64,000 bases of DNA from Centroberyx gerrardi (GCF_048128805.1 NC_136004.1:18846185-18910184), one strand, 5' to 3'. Shown: positions 13,950 through 27,240, counted from the first letter of the stretch. The notes: generated by a model not told the origin, from the sequence alone. Numbers and translations are program-made.

Positions 13950-14486
13950 TCTGGTGCTCTCTCTACAATCAGTCTACTATCTTATTAGCACTTACAATCG
14001 ATTGTTATGGGTCAAATATTGTAGTGAGCAAAGGCATATAAGATAAACTGATCAGGAAAAGAGGCTCTAATGGCAAAGAGCTATAGTAGCCTACTCCCAC
14101 AATACATTTTAGAATATAACACATCAAAAATGCAAGTCATTATAGTGATACCGTAGGAGATAAAAAATTGCCTTAGGTCATTATAAATTCACTAGAGTAC
14201 CACAGACACAAACGTCCCTATAGTGATTTTTTCACAAGAATCTCAAATTCAGTTCAATTCCGGCCCATTTGAACTGAATTCACTCTTAAATTAAATGTTG
14301 AATTGGTTGATTTACCTGCGGACTAGAGCTGAAGGTTTAGACATTATTTTTGCATTTCATTGTTCAAAGAGTTCAAATAGAAGGAGATTGGCAACTACAA
14401 GAAGATGAGAAGCAGTTTTAGAAGACGCGTTTTTTTGTTTTTTTTAAAGAGATGTAGAAGAAAGGGTCATTCCTTGGTGTACCTAC

Positions 14487-14794
14487 CTTTAGAGACACTC
14501 AGAAACTCCCGTCAGAGGAAACCTGCATGTGCGCTTCAACCTGGGAAAACGAGCAGCTGACTTGGACTTACTCTCCGTTCATTCATAAGCGGTGTGAAAG
14601 CGAAGGTGAGAAACAAGTCTTCGGTCTGTCCCACCGGTGTTCCCACAGTCTGAGCTTCTGCAACACCGCACACTTCACTGCCCGAGCATCCTTTCAGTCT
14701 TTCCTGGTGGTGCGTCTGACCAAATCCTCAAGCTCTTCCTACAGGAGGGCCAGTATTTGTTTGTTTGAGGTTACAGCGACCTCTGTTGGACACA
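14487..14794 (-). other. arhgef28: Possible 5' noncoding exon and promoter side of arhgef28
   Basis: A good minus-strand donor (AAAG followed by GTAGGT) ends at 14487, and the first coding exon at 13329 is preceded by a strong acceptor, so a noncoding first exon here is likely. The upper limit is a guess, set by a MITE that begins at 14797. There is no coding evidence. Confidence 0.3.
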
Positions 14795-14796
14795 TA

Positions 14797-14882
14797 CGGA
14801 AGAGGATTAGGGCCACGTGAAGAAAAAAGTCAGAATTCTAACTTGAAACTCAGATTTTTCACGTGACCTTAATCCTCTTCTG
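14797..14882. mobile_element. Short palindromic MITE next to the arhgef28 5' exon
   Basis: 86 bp flanked by TA on both sides. The arms CGGAAGAGGATTAGGGCCAC and its near reverse complement at the right end each include CACGTG. The TA flanks point to a mariner/Tc1-type origin. Confidence 0.6.
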
Positions 14883-15536
14883 TAGAAACAGATAACCCAG
14901 TGAGTCGTTACTTTACGGCCTATGGTTACAACCCACATGTAGTACAATTCATCCCTGAAGTAAACAATCCGAGGCCGTTAAAGCTATTATTGTTATATGG
15001 CATTATCAGTGCAAATTTACAGACAGTTTTTTCATTCATTTTTCAAACTTATGATCATTCACCAGTTCCAATATTATAAAGATTTATTAGTCTACAAAAC
15101 AGACGTTGGAAAATGCAAATCATATCAAAATACAAAGTAGATATCGACTGATGGATATCACACAGACACACACAACATTTACAGTGGAAAGTGTAATTAC
15201 AAGACTTCCAGTAAAAACAGTGCCTCGCTTCACATCCATATATCCAGAGATTCTTTATACATAAATGTATGTATACATTAAGAACATATTCCTCTTTGTT
15301 GCCCAATGTGTTTTGAGTCATTAAAACACCCCAGGTACCAGAGGTTTGTTTCCTGTCTCTTAAAACCTGTACCAAAATGTTTCTGCTTTGAGTTGAAGTC
15401 CAGATGATGGCTGTAGCCTCCTGTCTTGAAGGTTTCTATCAGTTGTCAGTTGTTCTTTGCTGGGCTGATGTTCTAATAAGAGGTTTCAGAGGCACTCTCA
15501 TCCCCTATAAAGCAGGTTCCCCCCCCCCTAGAGGCC

Positions 15537-18500
15537 TCAGGTGGCCTGAAGCGGGGCACTTGTGTCTCCCTGAGCCAGGCCATTGGGTCTGCTGATGCCA
15601 GAGCATGGCACCTCTTTCCTAGGGAGGGAGGAGGTGAACATCGTGTCCAGCATTCCCAGCACCTCCAGCAGGTCCTGCTGGTAGTCGATCTCTCTCTCCA
15701 GCAGCTCCTGCAGACGCATCAGCTGTCGGTCCACTACTGGTGACTGTCCGATTACCGACTGATAGATGTCAAGGATCAACTCAGTCGCTGTTACCAGGAC
15801 AGGGGCAAACCTGGGGTCAACCAAATTCCTGGACAAGAAAAGGGGAAAAAACAAAAATAGTTTCAGTCAGCATGTGAACAAATGTGGCCACACACACATC
15901 CAATAAGACATCATGTCACCTTTTGGAAAGGTGTGCATGCTGGGTAACAAGGTGTTTTCTGAGTCTTACCCTATGAGGAAGTTGAGCAACTGGGAGAGCG
16001 TCTGTTCATCTCTTCCTGCCAGAGCATTCTTCAACGTTCCTCTTCGATCCAGCTCCTTCATCACAGCAACTGTGATCTCTGGCTTTCTAAATCTTGTCCA
16101 CGTCTAGAAACAAAATAGAAATATCTATTGGTATATAAAACATTGCTAAAAGCATGATATTACTAACTATCCAAATTGTTTATCAGTTGATGGATGAGGA
16201 CCACTCAAGAGAATCACTCTAGGGATCATCACTTGAGTTGCCCTCCAGCTCCCAACATTCAGCATAACCAACACTAGCCCTTCCACTTAGTTAAATTCAG
16301 CAATAAAGAAGTCACATGATATTTGAAATACATACCTCCAGAGCTGTATCCAAAGCCTTGGATACATTGAACTTCTTGAGCTGCTTGTCATATTTGGCCA
16401 AATGCTGTTTTACTGGCTTACTGACCAGATAATCATCCTGGAAAAAGATGCATATCACAACAATGGAAGAGGGAAACAAGCAATAAATTCAAAATGAAGC
16501 GAAAAATGAACAAACATAACATAACAAATATATAGGCATTGGCTGTTGTCAGACAGTTTGAGATCATCATTAGTTGCATTCAGTCGATGGATCACTCAGG
16601 GAATAATCACTCAACAGCCTTAAACCGTTCACCTCAGCTACACAACGGCACTGAATGTAATCTTAGTTCCTTGCCTGTTTGGGGACGTAGTTCTTCCCTT
16701 TCACAAAAACACGATATGCCGGTCGCCGCTTCTGTTGGCCTGAGATTTCCTTCGTCTCCTCGGGGCTTTTCCTGTGTTTGACACTCAAAACACCGTTGGT
16801 CATCCCAACGACTATGGACTCATCATCCGGCTGAGAAGACAGACAACCTCAAAGTTAGTTTTACAGTCTCATCAGGAATCTCCCTGAAGTGCAGCGAGCA
16901 GGTCCGAAAACGTGGTGCGGTTACGGATGCCGATTTGAACTTCCAAGGTGACATTAACAGCAGCATCACTGGAAAAGCTTTCAATCATCAAACATTTCTG
17001 AAGTCACAGTTTTTTTTTCTATTACAGACTCTTAAAAACTTGTGCACATCTTTATTACAGGTAGATGAGACTATAGTAATGGCCTCTTCTCAGATCTTTT
17101 GAAAAGGTATTTTGTCTTAACTAGGACAAGAAACATGAATACATGACATCTAGATGCAGGTGGCATGAGTGAAAACTGTACCTCCTGATTCACTGGATTA
17201 AAAACACATTTTTTATCCAATATCAATGTACTGAAAATGCCAGAATGTTATACAGACGACCGATAATATAAACCAATCACAGGAAATGTGACGATGCATC
17301 ACCATTTGGGCCTCTGTATGGTGTGAATGCAGCAGTTAGGGTTCATTTTCTCTTCACACACACATAGTATACAGAATGGTTTTAGCTGGGTTATAGCTAT
17401 TACTGTTAGGATAGTGCATGATTCTAACAAATGTGTGACAGGACAAAAGATTGTGCATAGATTGTGGTGGTGATAGAAATGTGTGAAACTATGAGTATTG
17501 AATGCCTACAGTAAAATATGCCTCTTGTCAGCTGATATTCAGCAGCAGCACATGGTGTTCTGGAAACACTACACTCTTGTACCGACGGCTATAAAAAAAA
17601 GATGGGTCTCATGTCAACACCAAGAGGAAAGGGTGTAGTGTTTCATCTATTTTTCATGAAATCTCTGGAAATATTGGATATTTTTGTTGGCTGCTGCAGA
17701 AATTGAATCTTTGCCTTTCCAGTCACAGGGACGGTTTCTCTAATCGCTACTCCCTCTTACATTTTAAATATCATCCAGGTCTTCAAATATTCATTATTGT
17801 TCACAGATAATAATTTCATGCAAAGACAGGTAGTATTTAATTTCTTACAGCCAAACCCAGACTAAGGATGGAGGCAGCGTAGTCAAAGTTGTGGACGACT
17901 TTATAGTTGGTTGTGTTGTACACCTTCACATGCCTGCAAAGACAAACAGAAGCTCTATATTAGATCAGACTACTATTAAAGCTCTTATGAAATACAGTGT
18001 TTAACAGTCACAATGGAGATAACTACAGTTTCTGTTATGTTTTTCCTCTTTTGTCCGCCATCTGTCACACACACATATACAGTATATATATAGCACAAAC
18101 CTGTCCAGAGAGGCTGACAGCAGTCTCTGTCCGTTGCTGCTGAGACACAAACAGGTGACAGTTTTGTGATGGTTCTTCAGCGACACCAGAGGCTGGCCTC
18201 CTTTCAGCAGATCCCACACTTTCACATAGCGGCCCCCTGAAAAGAGAAGAGAAGAGAAATAAAATAACGAGGGCTGTTGTTAAAGTCCTCAGTTGCCGAA
18301 GAGAATTTGGGATATTTTTAATGAGTTTCTATATAGAGTAATCTTTTGGAAAAAAATATGGGGAAAATCTAAAGTGATCTTTGTGCATGATTGCATTAAT
18401 TTGCAGGGAGGCAATAGTGTAGGAAAAACAATTTTACCTTTTTTCCCCAGATTAAAGTCACAATGAAACAAAAATGTTTTCCATATCACAGCATACATCT

Positions 18501-21500
18501 ATTTTACAATAAATACCAAAAAAGTATACATTTTTTTTTATCTTCTTGTATTTTTAGATCAAAATCCCATTACTTTTACGTCCTAAAAAAATGGCGGATT
18601 TTTTGCGGGCTATTCAATCCTCCCTCCACCCTTCCCATCATATAATTCTTGCCACTTCACAACTTTCAAAGTTAATCTCATTTGTGTGTGTGTGTGTGGT
18701 CTGACGATCGGTTAGCACCAGTTTTACTGAGGAGGGAAGGAAGGAATCCTCACTCAGCTGTTAACGTGAAGTGCGCTGACTGAACATAATATGTTTGAAT
18801 GGCGCCTACCTGCTGAGACGAGGAGTCCCTCTGAGGGATACAGCAGCAGACTCTCCACTGGGTGGCCGTGGTCCATGCTCATCACACTCTTATCCACTCT
18901 GGCATCAAACAGCTTCAGTGTGTGGTCATACGAGCCTAGACACACACAAACAGACCAAACTCCTTCACTCTGGTCCTCATTCCTTCATCTGCATTATCAC
19001 TGCCTCCAACAACTTAAAGGCAGTGTTGGGGACTATAGTACTCACATTACTTTTTGTTGTTACTAGTAATGAGTTAATTTTTCAATTCTTGTAATCCGTT
19101 ATTCATTACTTTTTTCATATTAGAACGTTGTTACTTTTATTTTTCTTTCACATCGTTTCATTTTCGTTAGCACAAATAGAAAAAGTAAATCCTGTGGCAT
19201 CTCATGCAGACAACATGCTGCTAATTGAAAAAAAAAAAAACACAATCCAAGTATGCTAGATAGTACAAATGAGATTGTACAGAGCAAACAGAGCAAAAGT
19301 CTTGCACTGCATTTTAAAAAATGTATCAACAACACACTTGACAGCACAAGCCATTTTGCTACGGCATGTTTCTGAAGTGGGTAACGCAGAAGTACTCTCA
19401 ACAAGTTACTTTTAATAAAGAGTAACTTCCTCACATAATTAGTTTGTTTTTATGGTAAGTAAGTAACACTGTAATGTAAAGTACCTAATTAGTTTTAAAA
19501 GTAAATGAGTACTTCAACTAAAATACAATGCAGATTCATTATGGACATAAATGCAAATATTATTGCACAAATTTGCTTGGTTTGACAGTTACCAAGATTC
19601 AATAAGTTTGAATTTGTCATTAGTGTGATGTCCAGAGAACAATCATTCCATGTAGTCAGTTTATACAAAATAGCATCAGCTAGAGCCTCACTGACTGATG
19701 TGTGGAAATAAATTATTAAGTTAATGTATATACCAAATACAGAGAGTAGGGTTTTGTAGTTATTACAAACAAAGAAACACAACCAGATATCTAGTGAACT
19801 AAAGCTAGCTTAATTTAGCATTGACACCATACAAATTATTTAGCTTCTATCTCACCGGTAATGAAGAGATCTCTGTTGAGTTTGCTTGTGGTGCCACAGC
19901 GGATGTAATCGGTGTGCTCCTGGTAGCAGGTGAGCTCAGTGGAGTTGGGGATGTCCCAAAGTCGACAGGTGTAGTCGTCTGACCCTGTGAGGATCTGGTA
20001 ACGGTCTGAGGTGAAGTCTGTTACATGTACGGCCCTGATGGGAAAGAACCAGACAAAACAGTTCAGGACAGTTCAGTCTCATAACCACACGTTTGTCAGT
20101 CAGTTTGACAGTTGGCAGGAACAGGTTGTCAGAATTATTGAGATCATCATAATATTCAGTCGATGGATCACTCAAGTAATCATCACTCAACCTGCTGTAC
20201 ACTCCCTTCAATACAAAAAAAAAAAAAGAAGCTCAAGAAGACCCACACAGCCAGTCAAAAGTGAGTGAAGAGGAGGAAAAGGTGTTATAGAGACACCGAC
20301 AGGGGGCACTGACTACTGTAAAAACACCAACAAAATGTTTTTAAAAACAAAAGTAAAAAAATTAAAGTGATGTTTTTGTATGCAAGGAAGCCCTGCTCCT
20401 GTTTCTTCTTGTTTGCTCTGCCACTTTTGGGCCCTTAAACTTTACTGGCGAACACCCTTCCGCACTCCCAAAAGACTCTTCATTCAGTTTGTTACATTTG
20501 GCATGTGAGCTCTACTACTAAACAACATCAGCCAGTAGCCCAGGACACCTACTTTGTGTGACCTTTGAACATCCTGAGTGCCACTTTGCCACTGACATCG
20601 AACAGCCGCACCACAGAGTCCTCGCATCCTGCCACCAGCAGCTGGCCGTCTGAGCGGAACCTCCCAGAGTACGCAGTGTCCTTAAAACGTGTAAATGTCT
20701 TCACCGGCTCCTGGGAGAACGGCCCGTAAATGTGGATCTGTAGAGAAGACAGTGTTAGAATGAGAAGAAATCTCCAACTCAAACTGATATTCCATTGCTT
20801 CCATGTTCATCATATACTGGCTTGGTAGATTGGTTAATTGGGAGTCTATTGAAGTCTTGAAGACACCTTGTACATTTTCATCCAGCCCTACCAACCTGAA
20901 CAAAAACATAACATATGACTTATATCAGGTAGGATATTCCTGCCACACATTTGAACATGGGTAACCCAATCGGAAAGATAAAATGCTTTTCTAAATGACT
21001 GTACTGTACATAGGTTTACTGTACATATCTTAACTCCAGTTGAGGTAAATCTTGGGAAACAAACCAAACTAGTGCAATACTTTTCTGTTCAGCAGATTGC
21101 TTTGCATTGTTTTGAATGTGTTTTATGGAGAGCACCGCCTATTCTACCTTGAAAGGAGGGTCTGCTTTCTACAATACAGCAACAGCTTGCACAAGATATG
21201 ATTAACAATGTATTCCTTTAAAGAAAATGCACTCTACCAAATCTTGTATATTCCACGACTCACTGGAAACCAGTATTTTGTACTGGGTGAATCCTTATTG
21301 AATTAAGTGAACATAACTGAACTAAATTCATACAAAAAGAAGCCAACATACTCTTGTGAATGCTGTCACAGCGTAGTTATGTGGAGCCACAGGGGAGAAG
21401 TCTATGTTTGTGACCGCTCCAAATTCTTTAATCTGGACTGGAGCCTGTGAAACGAGCAACAAGGACACAGTAAATTACAATCAATGAGAATTAAAAGAGG

Positions 21501-21674
21501 AATTACTGGCAACTCCAAACATCAAACTTAGTATGTAACATTTCTTGGCAACTGTTACCTCTAAACAACGTACAGCAAGCTCACCTTGTAGTTTTTCCAG
21601 TACAATGTGTCCTGTGTGACTTTCTCTCCCAGTTTAGGATAGACTTGGATTTTCGTAGGTTTGAATGAGGCCAT
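15537..21674 (-). CDS. utp15: U3 small nucleolar RNA-associated protein 15 (SSU processome WD40 protein)
   Basis: Eleven coding exons: 21674-21585, 21444-21352, 20737-20553, 20034-19856, 18935-18810, 18236-18101, 17933-17849, 16830-16675, 16437-16336, 16103-15970 and 15828-15537. They sum to 1578 bp (525 aa; human about 518). It starts [19 protein letters not shown], followed by WD40 blades (for example [27 protein letters not shown] and LLSASLDR) and the conserved UTP15 C-terminal domain ([41 protein letters not shown]). UTP15 belongs to the t-UTP/UTP-A subcomplex of the nucleolar small-subunit processome and is needed for pre-rRNA transcription and 18S processing (family knowledge). The intron after 16675 has a GC donor (CAG then GCAAGG). 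Two introns carry box C/D snoRNAs. The gene is divergent from btf3. Confidence 0.96.
16183..16235 (-). ncRNA. Decayed snoRNA relative in a third utp15 intron
   Basis: On the minus strand AAGTGATGATCC (C-box like) is followed by CTTGAGTG, then a diverged ATCCATCAACTGA that resembles the D' guide plus CTGA of copies A and B but contains extra bases. No C' box, second CTGA or closing stem is seen. It is probably a non-functional copy. Confidence 0.35.
16541..16619 (-). ncRNA. Box C/D snoRNA in utp15 intron, copy A (SNORD71-like, 5.8S Um14 guide)
   Basis: On the host strand a perfect 8-bp terminal stem (GGCTGTTG / CAACAGCC) encloses a C-like box GTGATTA (one base off RTGATGA), D' CTGA, C' ATGATGA and D CTGA, 79 nt in all. 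Upstream of D' lies GAGTGATCCATCG, which can form 13 pairs (one G-U) with CGGUGGAUCACUC near the 5' end of vertebrate 5.8S rRNA; the D'+5 rule then points to U14. In mammals that methylation is assigned to SNORD71 (from memory), whose host gene there is different. Spacing to the intron ends (about 55 bases to the exon at 16675) suits intronic processing. The weak C box makes this copy less certain than copy B. Confidence 0.75.
16559..16560. other. Marker: start of the sequence shared by the two utp15 snoRNAs
   Basis: From here rightwards the plus strand (to about 16614) matches 20139-20191 with small gaps. This shared stretch first looked like a dispersed repeat and is explained by the paired C/D snoRNAs. 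Confidence 0.4.
16872..16968 (-). other. Unidentified coding-like segment inside a utp15 intron
   Basis: It is GC-richer than the surrounding intron. Read on the minus strand after a plausible acceptor (TTTTCCAG), one frame runs for about 31 codons (beginning [12 protein letters not shown]) to a TGA at 16874-16872. The phase does not fit the preceding utp15 exon (which ends in phase 0), so it is not a simple alternative utp15 exon. It could be a captured exon, an ancient repeat or chance. Confidence 0.2.
19018..19505. repeat. Probable dispersed repeat in utp15 intron
   Basis: It opens with CAGTGTTGGGG and is full of TAACT/GTTAC words (for example ACTAGTAATGAG, TGTAATCCGTTATTCATTAC, AAGTAACTTCC). 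This is the composition of a widespread fish repeat family that starts CAGTGTTGGG. A clear right end was not found. Confidence 0.3.
20122..20194 (-). ncRNA. Box C/D snoRNA in utp15 intron, copy B (SNORD71-like, 5.8S Um14 guide)
   Basis: Canonical on the host strand: stem CAGGTTG / CAACCTG, box C GTGATGA, D' CTGA, C' ATGATGA, box D CTGA, 73 nt. It has the same D' guide as copy A (GAGTGATCCATCG), predicted to place a 2'-O-methyl on U14 of 5.8S rRNA. The region upstream of box D differs from copy A, so only the D' guide looks constrained. It lies in the intron between coding exons 3 and 4 of utp15. Confidence 0.82.
20370..20433. repeat. Second copy of the 9771-9836 repeat, in utp15 intron
   Basis: It shares about 65 bases with 9771-9836, with few differences, including GCAAGGAAGCCCTGCTCCTG and CTTTTGGGCCC. 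No inverted partner is seen nearby. Confidence 0.5.
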
Positions 21675-22210
21675 TTCTTTGCATTGATGTTTCCTCCCTG
21701 TCAAGATATGTTTTGTGTCTAGTTAGGTCGCATAAAGGGAAAACATTAGCAATAAAAAAATATTTAAAGATGACATTAAGGCTGATTGGTTAGCAAATAT
21801 TGATCCACAAGAACAGTCTAAAGAGAGAAAACATATCCATTTTATATCCATAACGCATTTCATGTTAATATTAGCACTATTAGCACAATAATAGCACCTC
21901 ATCAAACTCCCAGTACAAGTTTGCAATCCGTTATGGTACTTAGCACATTAGCTAGCTAACTAGTTCCTTCGAAACGGTGCGTATTCTTCACTTTGACTAC
22001 ACATATAGAGTTTAATAACGTGGAAAACGTCTACAGTCAATCATTCTCTTATAAAACGTTGAATTACAAAAGGTGCTTATCAGAAAGCAACAGCAGATCA
22101 CCAGACATCAGCCAACGTGTTCACTGCAGCAGAAGCTAGCCAACATGTTAGCTTGACGACGCAGGTTAGCTTATAACCTTAGCTACAAACTGTCGTCTGA
22201 TGATTCTCAC

Positions 22211-22345
22211 CTTTGAATCAGAAATTCCTGGAATACGGATTTAGTTACAGTGTCGCGTGATGAAATTAGATAAGATTGATGTTCGTTGCTAAAGTAAACC
22301 AAAAGTTGCTCATTTTAATGAGCTATCACGTTGCCCCTATGTGCA
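22211..22345 (-). other. utp15: Noncoding first exon of utp15 (upper limit uncertain)
   Basis: On the minus strand a donor (CAAAG followed by GTGAG) ends an exon at 22211. The matching acceptor lies just above 21697, 23 bases before the ATG. The transcription start must lie below the YY1/ETS-type motifs at 22352-22380. Confidence 0.55.
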
Positions 22346-22351
22346 CAGGAG

Positions 22352-22380
22352 GCCGCCATATTGTAACGTAACTACTTCCG
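22352..22380. promoter_or_regulatory. YY1-like and ETS-like motifs in the utp15-btf3 divergent promoter
   Basis: Positions 22352-22362 read GCCGCCATATT, the reverse complement of a YY1 core (AATATGGCGGC). ACTTCCG, an ETS-type site, follows at about 22374. Both are typical of TATA-less housekeeping promoters. They sit just upstream of utp15 and about 550 bp upstream of btf3 exon 1. Confidence 0.4.
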
Positions 22381-22898
22381 TTATGAAATGTACAACTTTA
22401 TTGTTCATTGAAACGGTACAATTTGCACATGTAGTGACAACTGTAACTAACAGCTAATAGCAATGAACATACCGATGTATTTGCTTTTTTTGCTCTCTGT
22501 AATAAAAATAACACAACTATCTTCAATTCATTTTCAGTTAACTAGAAATTAAAATATAGTTCACAGTATCATTAGATGTTGGAGATGAATTATGAATTGG
22601 TACGGTCTATGGTGTGGAGGTGTAATAAGTTGCTGAATATCACTCATACGAAATGAGAGCTGTTTCAAATCACTTCAGCCTCTTTTGACAAGGTTTCCAA
22701 AATATGATCTGATAACAACTTGCTCGTATTTATTAGAATATGCGCCCAATTTGTACTACAGGGTAGTCTCGTTCAAAGGAGTTTTTGCGGCCGGTCAGTA
22801 TTAAAACCGCCTGTCGTCCATCCATGTGACCAAAACCAAATGCACCTAGTGAGTGGTGGACTCAACCAGCCCGGCCCGTTAGCGACCTCAGTGCGTCA

Positions 22899-22966
22899 CT
22901 TCCTCTCTTCCCTCCTTTCTCCGAGCTTCCATCGACTGTGTGACCCGCGTGTTTACACACTCCCAG
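22899..22966 (+). other. btf3: Noncoding first exon of btf3 with pyrimidine-rich start
   Basis: A long pyrimidine tract at 22899-22920 precedes an exon that ends at a good donor (CCCAG then GTCAGT) at 22966. Such a tract is what a 5' TOP mRNA needs at its cap site; BTF3/NAC mRNAs are reported TOP mRNAs (family knowledge), so translation under mTOR control is an inference. Confidence 0.5.
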
Positions 22967-23849
22967 GTCAGTTCTGAGCTCTGCGCACTTTATAAGCTTT
23001 ATCTGGCTTATTAACGTTTTGTAAAGAAAGAGCTGCTTATTATTGCCCTGTATGCGCCCAAAGCACAAGGAAACTGTGGAGCATGCGTCTATGCTAGCCC
23101 CAAATTGTAGAGGCCTAACGGTTAGCTGTTTAGCTTGCTTGCTTGCTAACTGGCAGTTGTCAGATTTGTAAGTTAACACCCACGTTTCATAGCTTCCTAC
23201 CCGCTGAAAGATGATCAATGGTCCTAATTTGTAACAGCATACCCTTTCTTATTCCCCCAACACATCTATTCGTTATGGCATACCAGGAAAGGCAGGGTAT
23301 TGATAGTAGCCACCTTCCCCGATCCGTGCCGAAATTTCTTTGGAGAGAACTGGGTGAAACGGGGCGAGGTAGCTACTAACTTTAGCTGTCCACCTCTGCC
23401 TGGTTCCTGCACAACTTCAGTTGAGACTCAATTGACGAACAACGAGTGTGCAGCTATTTTAAGGCGTGTGGCAGCTGCAAATTCAGGGCGTCCGCTGTGC
23501 CAAAAGAAGTGGAAAGATTTTTGAGAGATTCATGTCTCGCGGATCATTACAGTTGCAAATGCGATAGAACAGCCCAGATAGCCTTTGGTGCAATTTTTGT
23601 CTTGGCGATAATCATAATCTCAATTGGTGTCTATGTAGATGCAGCCACTGACTAGATGGCAACTGTGTTGACCGTGGCTAGGGGAAACTTTGGGGTTTGC
23701 ATCTAGTGAGGATTCTTCCAGTAATTGATTGCCCGAATGTCATGCTACAAATGTCAGCCTACTGCTTCTTGTAACTAAAGTTGGTCTTGTGACAAGCGTT
23801 ATAATTGCAGATTTGTGTGCATCTGCTGTGTGTTTTGTTTGTGTGTCAG

Positions 23850-25757
<1,908 letters not shown>

Positions 25758-26088
25758 CAAACACCAGCAACATTTCAAGGCTCTTCTCGACATGCCATAC
25801 TTTGACACAACAGCTTTTATTTTATAACTGTTCGTCTCCCTCTTTGCTCTGTGGCTACAAATACAAGTTGCTCTTATCTTAATTGTAACCGTGACCATTG
25901 GGCTGGGATAAGTAAATGAGACTTTTTATGACAACCCTTACCTACACTTTTGTCTGATTTGCCTTGTTCTGCTGTCCCAGTGAAATGAATTAATTCAATG
26001 AAATGTGTATACCTTTCTCTTTCTCACGCTGCCTCTCCTGTGTTGTGATGCCAACACATCAAAAATGTATCGGTGGAATCAATCATGT

Positions 26089-26094
26089 AATAAA
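26089..26094 (+). terminator. btf3: btf3 polyadenylation signal
   Basis: AATAAA lies 332 bases after the btf3 stop codon, followed by T-rich sequence. It is the best candidate for the main cleavage signal. Confidence 0.6.
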
Positions 26095-26749
26095 GATTAC
26101 ATTTAAATTTCTCAATTTGTTAATTTTTTGTGCATGTTTCACCAAGTTTTTGTTAGACATAAGGAAAAGACAAAATTTTAATGAATGAAACTCATGATAT
26201 CCATTTCTTGGTGTTCATTTTTCACAAGTGATTGGGTAATCCAGTGGCACTTAGTACCGATATAAATTTCCAAGAGAAAATATTGAATTTTGTTGCTTTT
26301 TTTGTGTTTTCATTGAAGAACAATTATTGGGACATCAGTCTTGAAGAGTTGTAAGTTACCAAATTGAGCACAAGGTGGCGCTCAGGTATCTGGAGCGAAG
26401 GGACCTTCAATTTAACTTTTATTATGTTTAATAAAACATTTTTTAATAAAGCTACCAAAAATACAAACACTAGAAATTACACTGAAAGCTAAACTAAACA
26501 TTAAAAAAAAACTGGAACTACCAAACACACAAAACTGAGCTAAACCAAATTGAAATAAAAAATGAAAATGATATATTAAAAACAACTAATTAAAAATCCA
26601 AAACTTTAACAATACTGCTACTGAAGAACTGATATAAAAAATGAAATGGTAGCCTAATATATTTAACATATTCTGCCAGTCTACCAACACTAATAATGTA
26701 ATTCCCACGTAATTTCTGGGTGACACATTTCTGCTGTCCTCACCCATCA

Positions 26750-27240
26750 GCGCATCAACCGGGACATTTACCTGCTCTAGATGAGTTTGTATGATAATTA
26801 GTTCCTGGACTTGAACATTTCAAAAGACAGAATTCATTGTGGATTTTAAATGAAGACTCACTTGTCACTCGGAGAGCCATCCACAGGGAACCAACTGAAA
26901 TGATCCATATCCTTAAAAATATCTTGGGGCTATAGTTGATGACAAGCTGACATACTGAAAATACACTTGGCATCAATAGGAAAAGCCAACAAAGACTACA
27001 CTATTGAAGACAAGTAGACTACTAACTGGGCACAGTGGGGTCCTGGACCACCAAAGGCCTTGAAACTCCTGGTTTAAATTTGTGATTTCATTTGTGAATT
27101 GCTGCATTACAGATCCTCCTGTGTGGTAGAGCTGCAGCACCCTCTCATGCGTCTCTCTCATCTCATAGTAAAAATAAAGGGAAGTCCCCAGCTGCTCAGA
27201 CACTGCAGCAGCAATTCATCAGTCTCTTTCCCAGAGAGTG
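26750..27240. mobile_element. Possible decayed LINE fragment
   Basis: Short peptide stretches on the plus strand in changing frames resemble the end of a non-LTR reverse transcriptase ORF (for example a KILGAIVDDKL-like piece near 26915 and CVVELQHPL near 27120). It is full of stops and very diverged. The family cannot be named. Confidence 0.25.

Larger units (their letters stand above)
13330..15536. other. Intergenic and 5' region between arhgef28 and utp15
   Basis: No protein gene is seen apart from the possible noncoding exon. The stretch holds a GA microsatellite (13901-13946), a palindromic MITE (14797-14882) and the probable utp15 3' UTR at its right end; a minus-strand AATAAA lies near 15081. 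Confidence 0.5.

Noticed and set aside
23300-23655. Small open frames in btf3 intron 1, one with a hydrophobic segment (IAFGAIFVLAIIIISIG)
   Set aside because: They lie between a good donor at 22966 and the acceptor before 23850, are not in a known btf3 isoform, and short frames of this kind occur by chance.
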